From contig JAUKPH010000022.1 in assembly GCA_030549335.1 (NCBI GenBank), forward strand, positions 4,203,001 through 4,267,000: a stretch of 64,000 bases of DNA, read 5' to 3'. Position numbers and translations under genes: made by a program. Shown piece after piece: positions 1 to 12,860 of the stretch (the stretch's first letter is position 1; each line of letters begins with the position of its first letter). The DNA comes from Pontederia crassipes (lineage: Eukaryota > Streptophyta > Magnoliopsida > Commelinales > Pontederiaceae). The notes beneath the pieces were generated by a model. The model was not told the DNA's origin, made no database searches, and saw nothing but the letters and a program-made list of their open reading frames with translations.

Positions 1-2329
1 TGGGCCCACATGGGCACAAAGCCCAACAGAAAAATTAGGAGTTGTTTGGTAATTATCATAAGCATTTTAAGGAGATTTTTTTTTAAGACGAGAATGAAAA
101 AATTAGGACTATGATAAATTTGTAGATCGAGAATCTTTTTTAATTCACAGCATCATTAGACCCTTCTCGTAATATGTACTCGAATTAATTCACACCATCA
201 TGTACTCGAATTAATCTCTTGCTCGTAATCATTCGATCTTAGGCAACTCTTATTTGAGTCTCAATTGCTGACTAAAAATTATTGCAGAAATAGTTGCTCT
301 TAAGATAAAAGGCCTGTAATTTGGGATATATATAAGGATTAATATAATACCTTTGTAACTTCTAAATTTGGACCGTTAATAGTAATGGTCCAAATTAGAT
401 CATCACATTAGGACCGCTGAGCCTCTCTCCCTCTCCTTGCACCGCCATCGTAGACCCAAGGGCTGCTGCCCGACCTGTTAAAAGTGTGTACACAGAGATC
501 ATGGGCGTGACAACAAGTTGTCACGACTTTGTCACGACCGTGACTCCACGACTACACACGAGTGTGAACAGATGTCCGCATGATCATCGGCGTCGATGGT
601 GAATGGCTGGCAAAATTCGTCATTAAGTGCTAGCCGTGGATCGTGGAAGTGGAGAAATGATGACGACGAACACGTCGCCGGATGTGACGAGGCACAGATT
701 TTGAAGGATCGCACAACCTTCGGGCGGTGGTGCTGCACCTGTCGGAAGTCTCAAATCTCCTTCATCTCTTTCTTCCCTTGCTTCACTAGTTGATGAGCGT
801 CAGATCAGTGGCTTCCGGTGAACTCCCTCATCCTCTTCTTCTCAGTGCCGGTGTTCTTCTCGAAGTCCTTCCGCATCTCTACAGCAGCGTCTTAAGGTCC
901 AAAGGTGTTCTCTCCCGGAGATTCGTCAACCAAGAGCAAATTCCGGTGAACCTTTCATTTTTTTCGACGTCTTCAATCTGCTGCCGGCGTCCACAACTCC
1001 CCGCTGCAAAAGACACCATTGACACTGTCAAAACGCTTCCACACCCCTTGCGAGTCTTCTCCGACTCTTGATTTCACCGCCGACGAATCCCTGTCGGTGT
1101 TCGCCTTCTCCCCTGATCACCCACGGTGAACGGTACGCGCAGTTCGTTTTGCCCGGAGAGGACGAACAGTAGCAATATGACTTAACCCATTAGATTTCAT
1201 CGTGACAAATCAGCGCCGTCAATATTTTTTTGGGCCTGATCTGCGTGCTTTTTTTTTTTTTTTAATTTTGCTTGCGCCACTGTTACATGCTTGATTAGAT
1301 CGCCACCTGTTGGTTGCTTGATTAGAGTACTGCATGCTGTTTTCCTGTTTTTTGTGTCATCTGCTGCATTAGATATAGTCATATATTAGCTTGATATAAT
1401 ATGTTATATCTAAAACCTTGACCAATGCGTTTTTCTTATAACTTTGTACGGTTTTTAGATCATTTATGTACATATTATTGTGCAGAAATAATAATTTTTT
1501 TTCATATTTTTTTAATCTAAGCCATTAATCATAATCTTGGTTTCGATAAGTACCCAGCTTAGATTTATTATTCCCAAATCTGCACCAAAGATTTCTGTTT
1601 TGGTTCACATACAATCATTTATATGGGCGACGCATGCTTGATTAGATCAGACTTATTATCATAGTTGCTAGATATAATCTGTTATATTTTTTTTTGACAG
1701 TTGATCTGCATATTTAAAATCATTGCCGTAAATTTAATATAAAAGAAAGGAGGGGGACGTAATCATATTTTTTACAATCATCAGAAACATCAAAGGACCA
1801 TTATGTTCGCCTTGTATTCACAGCTCATGTAATTCTGCTACCATTTGTCGTCGGCCTATATAATTATTATTTGTTGATATTTTTTGTTCCCGGAGTGTTT
1901 TAATCTTGGCCATATAGTTACTTGAATTATTTTAACCATCTGTTCTGTTTTGAAATTTCATAAGGTATTATCATTATTACTCTATTTTCTAAATAATACG
2001 TAAAATTATTACTGTAAATATATTTCGTTAATACTTTTTTGGTGAGTACTTAACTAATCCATTTTTGACAATTAGTCTATCGGTAAAATTATTTTTTAAA
2101 TAAGTACAAAACAACATTTCTATAAGGATTTATTTCAATGTAAGGCAATAAATTTTTTTAGGGAGTATTTTGCGTTTTTATTCAAAATAATTTGTTCATC
2201 GAATTTTTGGTGGAATTATTTCAACTCTTAATTTTTATTATTATTTATACTAATAATATTTTTTGTGATCTTTTAGAAAAAAATCACCTCTTAGTAAAAT
2301 CACTCACAAATTTATTACTTCTGAGCTGG
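1..2329. other. Unrecognised region, no supported gene
   Basis: Positions 420-1150 form a GC-richer island with a pyrimidine-rich start (about 421-440) and short open frames, the longest being 790-1071 (+, 93 codons). None resembles a family I know. From 1150 to 2329 the sequence is AT-rich with long T runs and no coding signal. The short motif GCTTGATTAGAT recurs near 1290, 1314 and 1635. The island could be the leader or LTR of an unidentified element, because it lies just before a copia body, but no terminal repeat or primer-binding site was found. Confidence 0.4.
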
Positions 2330-5300
2330 CCAAGATGGAAGGCTTGAATGACGTTAATTATACATGTGGAGTAGAAATATTAGGTACGACTTGATGCATG
2401 ACAATCTGGAACTAATAATTGACTCCCCTGCTTTAGTGCTTCCTATAGAAGCTGAGCAAATAATGTCTCATGAACCTGGAAGACAAAGACAGAAGAACCA
2501 GATCTTTCATTCTGGTGCACATGGAAGATCATCCGATTAGGGTCTTCGAAGCTCATAAGAATGCTTATGACTTGTGAAATGCTATTAAAGAAAAGTATGA
2601 TTCGAAAACTCAACCGAACATACAGTTGCTCCTTCATAGATATAATACTTGTAAAATGAAGGAGGGTGATAATGTCATAGAGCATGTAAATAAGATGATT
2701 GTAATGGCTAAAGATTTAGCCACTATAGGAACTACCCTACCTAAACCATTGCAGGTATCTACAGTACTCAGTAGTCTCCCACCATCTTTCGACATGGCCG
2801 TCACCACACTACGGCTTAATGGAATAGTTAAGTCGGTGAGTGACCTACCAGCCCAGCTAGCCATAGAACAAGATATGGCTAAGAGCAAGGTTGTCAAGTT
2901 CGAGTTTCTACCTAAGTTCGTTTTACGGGGATGAACTCGTATCGTAAACTCGATACGTAAATACGTAGAGTTTAGATATAATATTAATTTAATAATAATT
3001 ATTTTTTAAACCACATCAAATATATTATTAGATATATACAATTAAAATACCATTAATAATTAGTGAATAAAATTCACAAATATTTTCATAATATGATTTA
3101 AGCTTTATTTCATCATATTTATATATTAATAATATCACTTACAACAAATTAATAAATTTAGATATAAATAGATAGATGTATTTATAAGATTTTTTTGTTT
3201 AAAGTAGTATTTATTTGTTGTTCTCATTATTACCATAACAACTATACCATATTTTCATCATATGAATTAAGTTTTATTTAAATATTATGATCCAAAGAAT
3301 AAAAGAAAAATAAAATTTATTAGCAATCATCTACAATAAATTATATATTCTGTCCTTTCTTATCTTAATATTAATTTATTATATTTGTAAAAACATTAGT
3401 ATGATTAAAAGATAATAGTGGAGAAAGAAACAATAAAATATAGATGGAATTTTTGTGGATATATATATATTGATTGAAAAGAAATGAAAAAAAGGTATTG
3501 GCAATAAGTTTGGTTGAAAAGAAATGAACAAAATGTGTCGTCAGTAAGGATTGAACCTGCAACCAAATGAAAGGTACCAATGACACCTATCAGATGAGAC
3601 ATAGTGCACATGTGACTAAATTCGGAGAACTCACTACTTATACGTTTGATTGAACGTCTTTACACGTCTTCACCGAATTAAAACGTACTAAAATCCGATT
3701 TTACCTCTAATTACGACTTTAATCCGACTCAACTCGTTTTTGGACCCTAGAAATGTGAAATCGTAAGTTTTTAAGTATTAAAACTAGTTTTTGATAACCT
3801 TGGCTAAGAGTAGGAAGATAACAGAAGTTTTTAAAGCGGAGGACGCTGGAAATCCCATTGAAGAAGTTCATTCGGTGCACCATAGAAAGAACCTTGGACT
3901 TGACAAGAAGCAGTTCAAGAGAAGACGCGGACGAAAGTCGACAAAGGGTGCTTGCCATAATTGTGAGAAGTATGGCCATCTCAGGGCCAATTGTCCCTCT
4001 AACAAGTCGGCGGGCCCAAGTTAGGCTTCGTCTAGGCAAAGCCAAATTAAGCCTGAAATTGCTGCAATCGTCGAGTGTAATGCTGCGAAGACAAACATCA
4101 AACGCTGGTGGATTGACTCTGGTGCCACCCGTCATATCTTCAAAATTATGGAAGGCACTGTTGACTTCAAGAAAATGAAAGAAGGTGAATAGAGAATCTT
4201 CATGGGCAACAACACCTATCTAGATGTTAAAGGTGTTACAACTTATAAATTAGTTTTTGAAGAAAGCGCCATGGTACTTCATGATGTACTATATGCCCTA
4301 GGGATTTGAAGGAATCTCATCTATGTACCAGTCCTTCTGAAAAAGGATTTTGAAGCCAAATTTTATAATGATCGTGTATCCATAGGAAAGAACAAAAAGA
4401 GCTATGGGAAAGTTTGTCCCCTAGCATGATCTATTTTTCCTTCCTACCGTGAATAATGAATCTATGAATGTGGCTTTTGAGTACTCTGTGTATGTATCTA
4501 ACTAGATTTATGGCATAAAAGATTTGGACATCTAGGAAAATCTAAAATGGAACAAATAAAGAAAATGAATTTAGTGTCCAACATAACAAATGCAAGTATT
4601 GCACCTTGTGAACATTGCTTGATCGGAAAAATGGTTTGGAAATCCTTCCCAACCGGAATTAGGTCAATGGAATTATTGAGACTAACTCATTCAAATATTT
4701 GTGGTTCAGTGAGTGTCGCTACACACAACAGAAAAGAGTACTTAACATTCATAAATGATTACTCCAATTTTTTCTATATTTATTTCTTAAAAAGAAAAGC
4801 TGAAGCTTTTGAAATGTTTAAGAGATATAGGATGGAAATGGAGAAAATATTGGGAAGACCAATTAAGACATTAAGAACGGATAGAGGAGGCGAATATACC
4901 TCTCGAGAATTTGAGGATTATTGCATTCAAGCAAGCATATGTAGGCAAACTACAATGCCTTATATGCCACAACAAAATGATGTGGCAAAGAGAAAGAATA
5001 AATCTCTCATGAATGCAGTAAAGTGTATGTTGTCACACTCGGGGCTCCCAAAGAATTTTTGGGACAAGGCAATAGTGACTACTAATACATACAAAATAGA
5101 ATTCCTACAAAATTCGTTGAATCCACGCCATACGAAATATGGAATGGCAAGAAGCCCGATCTGGGCCATCTCCAAAAATGGAGATGCAAATCGCATGTAT
5201 TAATTCTTAATCAGCTTAGGGACAAGCTAGATTCAATGATGATAACATGCAGGTTCATATGATATAGTGATAATCCAAAGGATATAGATGATAAAGGCCT

Positions 5301-5562
5301 TATTGAAAATCGAGATGCAGTTTTCCTTGAGAAAGGAAAATAAGTACTGCATGAAGAAGAGGATGATGAGCCTCCAATTATCCTTGGGGATAATGAAAAT
5401 GAATCAGGACAAGGCACATTGGACATTAATCCAAAAGTGGGAGATGAATCTATGCATGACAATATACCTTTGGGGAACATGAAGGAACCCACACACTCCA
5501 TGAGTATAACTGGCAACAAAAGGCTCAAGAATCGACCCGCACATTTGGATGATTATCTTTTG
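2330..5562 (+). mobile_element. Broken Ty1/copia retrotransposon (gag, protease, integrase)
   Basis: Fossil Ty1/copia body on the plus strand. Parts in order: gag (about 2330-2886 and again from 3802), CCHC zinc knuckle of the form CHNCEKYGHLRANC near 3952-3995, aspartic protease with WWIDSGATRHI near 4105-4137, integrase core 4547-5190 with TLRTDRGGEY, and the post-integrase linker with RPAHLDDYLL near 5540-5562. No reverse transcriptase and no LTR is seen in the window. The body stops where the Athila-type element begins. It is broken, with several breaks, and contains a Mutator-like insertion (2887-3801). Copia is clear from the order protease then integrase; the lineage was not assigned. 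Confidence 0.88.
2887..3801. mobile_element. Non-autonomous Mutator-like element (MULE/MITE) inside copia gag
   Basis: The ends read AAGGTTGTCAA at the left and, on the reverse strand, AAGGTTATCAA at the right. Weaker similarity continues inward for roughly 30 bp. The flanks GGCTAAGAGC (2877-2886) and GGCTAAGAGT (3802-3811) match at 9 of 9 or 9 of 10 positions, the target duplication size expected for Mutator-like elements. The copia gag reading continues on both sides. The 915-bp interior is AT-rich with no credible coding sequence, so the element is non-autonomous. Confidence 0.75.
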
Positions 5563-8500
5563 TACGGTGCGAGGTGTTGTGCTACTCCGTGGACATATCC
5601 ATGTGGAAATATTATGTCTTTAAAGAGATTACCAACCGACCTTGAGTCTGTTGAGATTGTAGAGATAGCATCAATCCATTTTGAGACATAATCAACAGTT
5701 AGGAATATGAACTTGTACCCGCAAGAAGGGGGAAAAGGTCCCATGTAATTCACTCACCATACATCAAATATTTTTACCTCGAGTATAGGTTGCGGATGTG
5801 CTTCATTTATTTTTCCTATATTTCCAGTCCTTTGATAGGCATCACAAGATTTAACGACATTGATTGCATCCTTGAATAGTGTTGGCCAATAAAAACCTGT
5901 TTGAAGAACTTTAGCGGCTATTTTTTTATATCCTCCATGACCACCATAAGAAGATGAATGACATTCCTGTAATATAGCAGATTGTTCTTCGTCTGGTACA
6001 CATCTACGATATATTCCATCTGCACATTTTTGAATAGAAACGATTCATTCCAAAAGTAGTATTTGATATCAAAGAAAAATTTCTTCTTTTGTTGATAGGA
6101 CAGATCAGGTCGTAGAACTCCGAAAGCTAAGTAGTTAGCATAATCAGCGAACCAAGAAAGTTGTGTTGTCTAAATCGAAAACAATTGATCATCTGGAAAA
6201 GAGTCATTAATAGCTATGTGGATGCCAGGGTTAACGTCTTGTTCTGATAATTGAATTCGAGAGAGATGATCAGCTACTAAGTTTTATGCCCCCTTCGATC
6301 TTTGATTTCTAAATCGAATTCCTGTAACAAAAGGATCCATCGGATGAGTCTAGGTTTTGCATCTTTTTTAACTATCAAGTATCGGACAGCTTGGTGATCA
6401 GTGTACACGATGACTTTGGAGCTAACTAGGTAGGATCTGAATTTATCCATTGAGAAAACGACTGCTAGAAATTCTTTTTCCGTCGTAGCATAATTGATTT
6501 GTGCTTCATCCAAAGTTTTGCTAGCATAATAGATTGCATGTTGCTTTTTATCCTTCCTTTATCCCAATACTGCTCCCACAGCTTGTTCACTAGCATCACA
6601 TATAATTTCAAATGACAGAGACCAATCAAGTGGTTGGATAATTGGGGTTGTTGTAAGAGCTTTTTTCAGAGTGTTAAAAGCCTCTAAACAGTGTTCATCG
6701 AATATAAACTCTGCATCCTTGGATAGTAGTTTTGTCAAAGGCCTTGCAATTAGAGAAAAGTTCTTGATGAATCGTCGATAGAATCCGGTGTGACCAAGAA
6801 AGCATCTAATTCCCTTGATATTAGTGGGCGGAGGTAACTTTTCAATTACTTTTGTCTTAACTTTATCAACTTCAATGTCCCGATCTGAGACAATATGCCC
6901 CAGAACTACATCCTCTTGTACCATGAAGTGATATTTCTCCTAGTTCAACACGAGATTAGATTCGACGCATCTCTGTAATACCTTTCCTAAATTCTGAAGA
7001 CAGATTTCAAAGGAAGTGCCATACACTGAAAAGTCATCCATAAATACCTCCATTATTTTTCAGTGTAATCGAAGAAGATTGACATTATGCACCTTTAGAA
7101 GCTTGCTGGAGCATTACATAATCCAAAGGGCATCCTTCTGTATGCAAAAGTTCCATAGGGACAAGTAAAGGTAGTTTTTTTCTGATCTTCTGAATGAATA
7201 GGAATTTGATGAAATCCAAAAAATTCGTCCAAGTAACAAAAATAAGAGTGATTTGTTAGCCTTTCTAACATCTGGTCAATGAAAGGTAATGGAAAATGGT
7301 CCTTCCTTGTGGCTTTATTAAGTTTCCTAAAGTCAATACACATTCTCCAACATGTTACCGTCTGTGTGAAAATGAATTTGTCCGACTCTGTCTTTACTAC
7401 AGTCATTCCATCCTTTTTTGGCACGACCTGCACGGGGCTCACCCACTAACTGTCTGATATGGGGTAAATAATTCCTGCATCCAAAAGTTTAATAACTTCT
7501 TTTTTCACTACTTCCTTCATTGCTGGATTAAGCCTTCTTTGTCCCTCTATGGAAGGTTTATAATCCTTTTCCATATGGATGCGTGCATGCATATAGCAGG
7601 ATTAATTCTTTTGAGATCATCCAATGTGTATCCTATGACATGCTTGTAAACTTTTAACTTATCCAATAGCTACTGAAGTTGAGTTGTCTTTAAATATGCA
7701 TTGACGATTACTGGATAAGTGAAATCTTCACCTAAAAATTCATACTTGAGATTTTGAGGAAGCTTCTTTAGTTCTAGCTTTGTTGGCTTCTTTGAACTAG
7801 ACTGTTGCACGAACTCTTTTAGTGGAGTGTCAGGATGTTGTATTTCAGTTGAGAGCATGTGACTCATAAGAATGCTTGCTTCTTCTTCTGTCCACAAAGA
7901 TGATTATTGGGCTTCAAGAGATACTTCCAAAGAATCTGATATGTGAACAACTGATGCTACTTTCTGTATAAGGAGGGGGGGGGGGGGGTCCAGTGGCTCG
8001 GGTCCAAGAGGGTGATCCTTCATGTCTGGGCAATTAATAATGTGATTTAGTTGGAATTCAACTGTGTCATCGCCTATTTGAAAAGTAAAGCGACCTTGTT
8101 TAACGTCTATCGCTGCTCCAACGGTAGCTAGGAAAGGTTTCCTCAACAAAATGGGAGTTTGATTATCTTCATCCATGTCTAAAAACACAAAGTCGGCTGG
8201 TATGTAGAAATTGTCTACTTTGATAGGTATGTCCTTCAGAATTCCCTGAGGAATTTTTATAGATCTATCTGCTAATTGGAGAGACATATCCATGGGCTTA
8301 ATGTCACCCATTTCAAGTTTCCTACACAATGATAGAGGAATAGCACTTACTGAGGCACCAAGGTCACACAAGGCTCTTCGTATCCTTCGGTTTCCAATTT
8401 CACAAGGTATGGAAAAACTCCTCGGATCTTTTAGCTTCAGAGGTAATTTGTTTTGAATTACAGCACTTGCCTCAGCAGTTAGCGCGACAGTTTCATTTTC

Positions 8501-11494
8501 TTGTATCTTCCTTTTCTTCGATAGAATGTCCTTTAGGAATTTGGCATATGCTGACATTTCTTGAATAGCTTCCACGAAAGGTACATTAATATAGAGTTTC
8601 TTTAGGATCTCTACAAACTTGCCAAATTGTTGATCCTGTTGAGATTTCTCAAGGGCTTTTGGAAATGGTATCTGAGAAGAATAACTAGGATGTCCTTCAG
8701 CAAGCTGTTGTTTGGATTTATTTTGTCCATTCATTGCATCTTCTTGTTGAACTGTCTGACTTTTGATCACCAATTCCCTCGGTTGCCTCTATCAAGACCT
8801 CTGTTCTTGTTCTTTTGGTGTTATCTATTGTTTTCCACTTCTTAAAGTTACAGCTTGAACTTGTTCCTTTGAATTCTTCTCTTACTGTCCAGGCAAGATT
8901 TCCGGTGGTCCTAAAGAGGATGCAGCTTGTTGAGCTATCTGAGTTTCCAGCATTTTGTTATGAATGGAAAGACTTTCAATTTTCTCGAACATTTTCTGCA
9001 TCAGAGTGTCTTGTTTCGACATATTTTTTTCCATCATTACTTCTAGTTTGTTGGTGGAAGAAGACCCTTGATCTGACGGAGGGTTTTGAGGTTGTGCTCT
9101 CTGATTAAATCTATTTTGCCAAGTGGGAACCTGAGTTTGTTGAGGATTGTCTTTGTAGGAAACTTTGGATTGTTTCTCCATCTAGGATTAAAAGTGTTAG
9201 AGTATGAGTCATTATTCGATGGATAAGGGCCTATCGCATTAGCCTGTTGTTGATGCCCTTGCTATTTTAGTAGCTCACAGTCATAGAAATGTGATCAGGC
9301 GCATCACATATTTCACAACATCTTGCTATCATATTGACAGTAGGAGTAGCTTCGTTGAGTCCCAGTCTACTAATTGCTTTTTGAACTATATACTCCACTT
9401 TAGAAGAAAAATCCTCACCTTCAAATCAAGTTTGGGTTAATGCAGCTGACTTATTAGATCTTGAATGAGCTAGGAAATGTTGATTCCTGGCTATTTCTTC
9501 TATAAGTTGATAGGCTTCATCTACGTTTTTCTTTATAAGCATTGTCGAGTGCCATTTTTGAAGTGTAATTGAGTCCATTATGGAAGGATTGAACCAAGAT
9601 CCACTTGCTCAAGCCATGATGAGGACACGACCTTAGCAATGTTTTAAACCTTTGCCAGGCTTCATACAGCGTCTCCTGATCTTTTTGCACATAACCGATG
9701 ACTTGGTTTCTGATTCTTATAGTTTTACTGGGAGGAAAATAGCCTGATAAAAATGTCTTTACCAGTTGCTCCCAGGTAGTTAATTCCCGGGGTTCCAATG
9801 GTTGTAACCACTGCTTGACTTTACATATCAACGAAAAAGAGAAGACACTTAGTCTCAGTGCTTCTGGTGATACTCCATTCAACTTGGTTGTCTCACATAT
9901 TTACAAAAAGTCTTTAAGATGTTGATTTGGTTCCTCATCCGAAGTTCCTTCAAATTGGTTCTATTGGATTGTAGAGATTAAAGATGATTTTAACTCGAAA
10001 TTATTGGCTTGAATGGCAGGGTTCAGAATCGCAGACTCCAGTCCATCTGTAGTGGGAGTATAGAGTTCTTATAATGATGGGACTGGTGGCTCTTGTTGTT
10101 CAGCCATCATTCCTGCTCCTGGATCAAAATTCTCCTCGAACTCTATGGATTGAGTGCTGCTTGCGTCTTCAAGAAAGGATGTCATATTCTTATACTCTCG
10201 CACCCTTTTTCTAAAAGTTCGATCTATTTCAGGGTCTAGTTCAAACAGTCGACTATGGATGTTTCTGGGCATATACTAATCCCTGAAATCAATGAGAAAA
10301 TGTATTCAACCGTGAATAGCACTTAAATAAACTAAGTAAGGATATAAACAAAAAGTAAATAAATAATCTAAATCCCCGGCAACGGCGCCAAAAACTTGAC
10401 GTGAACTGATCGTAGTTGCGAAATTATAGATTCTCACACAAGAGATAATTCTAGTCACATTTTAATTTTACCCAAGAGTTCACGTAGCTGCAAGTGCACA
10501 GGTCAAGTAGAAACCCTGAATGTCGTAACCCCATTGATTTAGATCAATTACTTATTCTATCTATATCCCAAGAGTCATCACAAAATTATAGAAGAATAAA
10601 TCAGATGAATGAATGAGCATGGATTAAGAATAATAAAGAAAGATAAGAAAAGATCAAAGAGTGAAGGAAGAAATTCCCTCATAATGAACTCCTCGTAATG
10701 AACTCGTTGATGCTATTGCAATAACTGTATCCGACTTGCTGATTTTATAATCTCATTCTATCTCTCGGCCTATCGATGTATCTATAATCAAGGAGAGAGT
10801 GGTCGTTAGTCACTGGATTAAGATTACTTATTAGTAAGACTCTCGTCCCTAATCAAAAGAAGAGTTCGATCTCTCGATCTCCTACAACTCGTTCTTTTAA
10901 TCTTAATCAAATGATCAAAAGGCAGATCGACACCTCACACGACTATAAGGATTCTCATCTCATAATATTCACTATAGTACATCTCTCAATCTTTTTGATG
11001 AATCATAAACAAGCAATTACTAGAAACACAGCATGTAATGTGGCTACTTTCTCCTCTCGGATGAAATCAGCTAAGGCATAAAAACAATTGATCTCTCGAT
11101 CAAATTGAAATTAAACATAAATTCTGAACAGCTATGCATCACGTAAATAGAAATGAGGAGTCAAATTCACGATATTAAAAGGTCAGAATGTAAGTCAGTA
11201 TCAACAGAGTCTCATCACGAGAGAATAAAAAATTCTTCTTAATTCATCTTCATTTTTCTAGCCTTCTTCCTTTCTTGTTGGTCCCCTCCCCTCGCTCCTC
11301 TCTTCTCTCCCCTTTTTCTGGCTTTCTCCTTCCCTTTTTGTTTCATTACCTATTCAAAATTCAAATTTCGAAAAGTTGTTACTCCCCTCTTTTAAAATGA
11401 TAAAAAAGATTTAAATATACTCAAGTTTTACATAAATTCGTGGATTTAGCTGCAGTGATTATAGATACAATAAAGATGTGATCGGGGTATTACA
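5563..11494 (-). mobile_element. Broken Athila-lineage Ty3/gypsy retrotransposon
   Basis: Fossil on the minus strand, read from right to left. It has a 5' LTR (10397-11494), a primer-binding region GGCGCCGTTGCCGGGGA (reverse complement, about 10374-10390), gag (10272 down to about 9200), protease (8773-7904, with DLGASVSAIPLSLC and ADFVFLDMDEDNQTPI), reverse transcriptase (7442-6559, with CIDFRKLNKATRKDHFPLP and RRMPFGLCNAPASF), RNase H (6513-6277) and the start of integrase (5753-5563, with DYVSKW). The RT wording and the PBS type are those of the Athila/Tat branch. It is broken, with several breaks, and is cut off at the copia junction, so no 3' LTR or target duplication can be seen. Confidence 0.88.
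10397..11494 (-). repeat. 5' LTR of the Athila-lineage element
   Basis: On the plus strand it starts TGACGTGAACTG next to the primer-binding region and ends GGGGTATTACA. Read on the minus strand it is TGTAATACCCC...TTCACGTCA, with the usual TG...CA termini. About 1.1 kb. The partner LTR is not in the window. It abuts a FAR1-like fragment at 11495, so the element probably inserted into that fragment. Confidence 0.75.
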
Positions 11495-11960
11495 TGGCAT
11501 GCAAAATATTTTTGTTATGTACGTTGTACCAAATGAAACTACATCTCCAAAAGTCATAATTTTTTCTGGATCTATCATCTACCCAAAATATACTCCTTGT
11601 AGTTTTATCTACAAGATTTACCTCAAAACAAAAAAAGAAATTTGAATCATTACTTTGCTTCTGTTGGAAATGAATAATCACATGCATAACTTCCCGCAAA
11701 ATATTTGAGAACTTTCGCGATATTTGACGTCCAAAGCCACAATTATATAGTTTAAAAATAACTTGCTTGGAGTAGTTGATAATTTAAAATTAGATCTTAT
11801 TCTTCATGTCTTCGATGAGGAGCTAAAATATGCATGTGTTCCTCCTTGAATGGCTTTAGCTCCCACTTACCATCATCTCTTATTCCAACTTTTATGTAAG
11901 CTTGGCAATCAAATAATCACATATAGTTACAACTGATTCAGCGATATCAACGCTTGTTGG
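11495..11960 (-). pseudogene. FAR1/FRS-like or MULE transposase gene fragment
   Basis: Read on the minus strand, 11960-11820 gives a FAR1-type DNA-binding segment (DGKWELKPFKEEHMHIL; the family signature is GKW..., F, K/EHNH.L). 11700-11490 gives the start of a MULE transposase domain (QKQSNDSNFFFCFEVN, then IFWVDDRSRKNYDFW). FAR1/FRS proteins are domesticated MULE transposases, so this may be a MULE gene or a host FRS gene. The frame is disrupted between the two segments, and the copy ends at the Athila LTR. Too short and damaged to be functional. Confidence 0.65.
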
Positions 11961-12120
11961 GACGGACCGAGGAATTTTTCAAGGGGGGCCAAAATAAAAT
12001 TATAAAAATATTAATTAATATATAATAATAAATTTAATTTAATATATGTAATAAATTTTAACTTAATTTAAGAGGGTCAAATATTAATACACACACACAC
12101 ACACATATATATATATATCC
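11961..12120. repeat. AT-rich spacer with (CA)n(TA)n microsatellite
   Basis: The segment is AT-rich. Positions 12089-12104 are a CA dinucleotide run and 12104-12118 a TA run. It separates the FAR1-like fragment from the TNP2 fragment. No gene. Confidence 0.7.
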
Positions 12121-12860
12121 ACGTATTGTTTAAACGAATCTTTCATCATCACCATAAAATAACATACAACCATTTCGACGATAATCTATTTTTGTGGAAC
12201 CAAGGTCAAGTTTAGAAATAGTCTTTTGATCCTGTAATAATTATTAGAAATTCAAGCCCCGAATGGTGTGACTTCTTTTAATATCTCCATAAATGCATCA
12301 AAACATGCATGTGAAATATTATGATCGGATTTCAAATTTAGCATTGTAGCGATCACTGATAATTCCGAATGACTTTCACAATCAGTCATAAGGGCAAACT
12401 CGAGACATTTAATAAGTCAAAAAATTCATATGCTTCTAAATGTGGTGACTCTTCGCTCTTGTTGAAATATGATATCGCCATATTCAATTGTAGCAGTATC
12501 GTAAACCAAATTTCGATATCTGAAAATAAAATCTTCCTTGTTATTGGCAGGATGAAATTCTACATCAACCATGCTTGGTGACAGTTCCTCCTCTCCAAGA
12601 TCACTCTAGTACCAATAATTCGGTTTAAAACTCTTTCTATATAAATGAACTTTCACCATTTCTAAAGTTTGCAATTTTGTGCTATCACATTTTAGACAAG
12701 GACACCTAATAGTTCCTTTCTATTGAAACTATACTGATTGACATGCTATAGTTATATAGTATTGAACTCCATCCATGAATTCTTGTGTCAATCCTACATG
12801 ACCGGGATTAGTTCTATTGTACATCCACCGACGATGATCCGAAGGAAATGTAATTTCTGC
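12121..12860 (-). pseudogene. CACTA (En/Spm) TNP2-type transposase, N-terminal fragment
   Basis: Minus-strand reading in order: RRWMYNR...GLTQEFMDGVQYYI (about 12835-12740), IRCPCLKC then EMVKVHLYRKSFKPNYWY (about 12715-12610), and ISNNYYR...IDYRRNGCMLFYGDDE (about 12250-12130). This is the order of the transposase-associated domain and N-terminal part of plant TNP2: WMY.R, F..GV..FI, RCPC.KC, then KID...N.CMLF. The reading is broken by stops and frame changes and ends before the catalytic part. It is a dead piece of an autonomous CACTA element. No CACTA terminal repeat was found beside it. Confidence 0.75.

Noticed and set aside
790-1071. 93-codon frame in the GC-richer island at the left edge
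   Set aside because: No motif, no promoter or splice evidence, and mixed low-complexity residues; not called as a gene.
12369-12581. Plus-strand 70-codon frame
   Set aside because: It is the shadow of the TNP2 fragment read on the minus strand.
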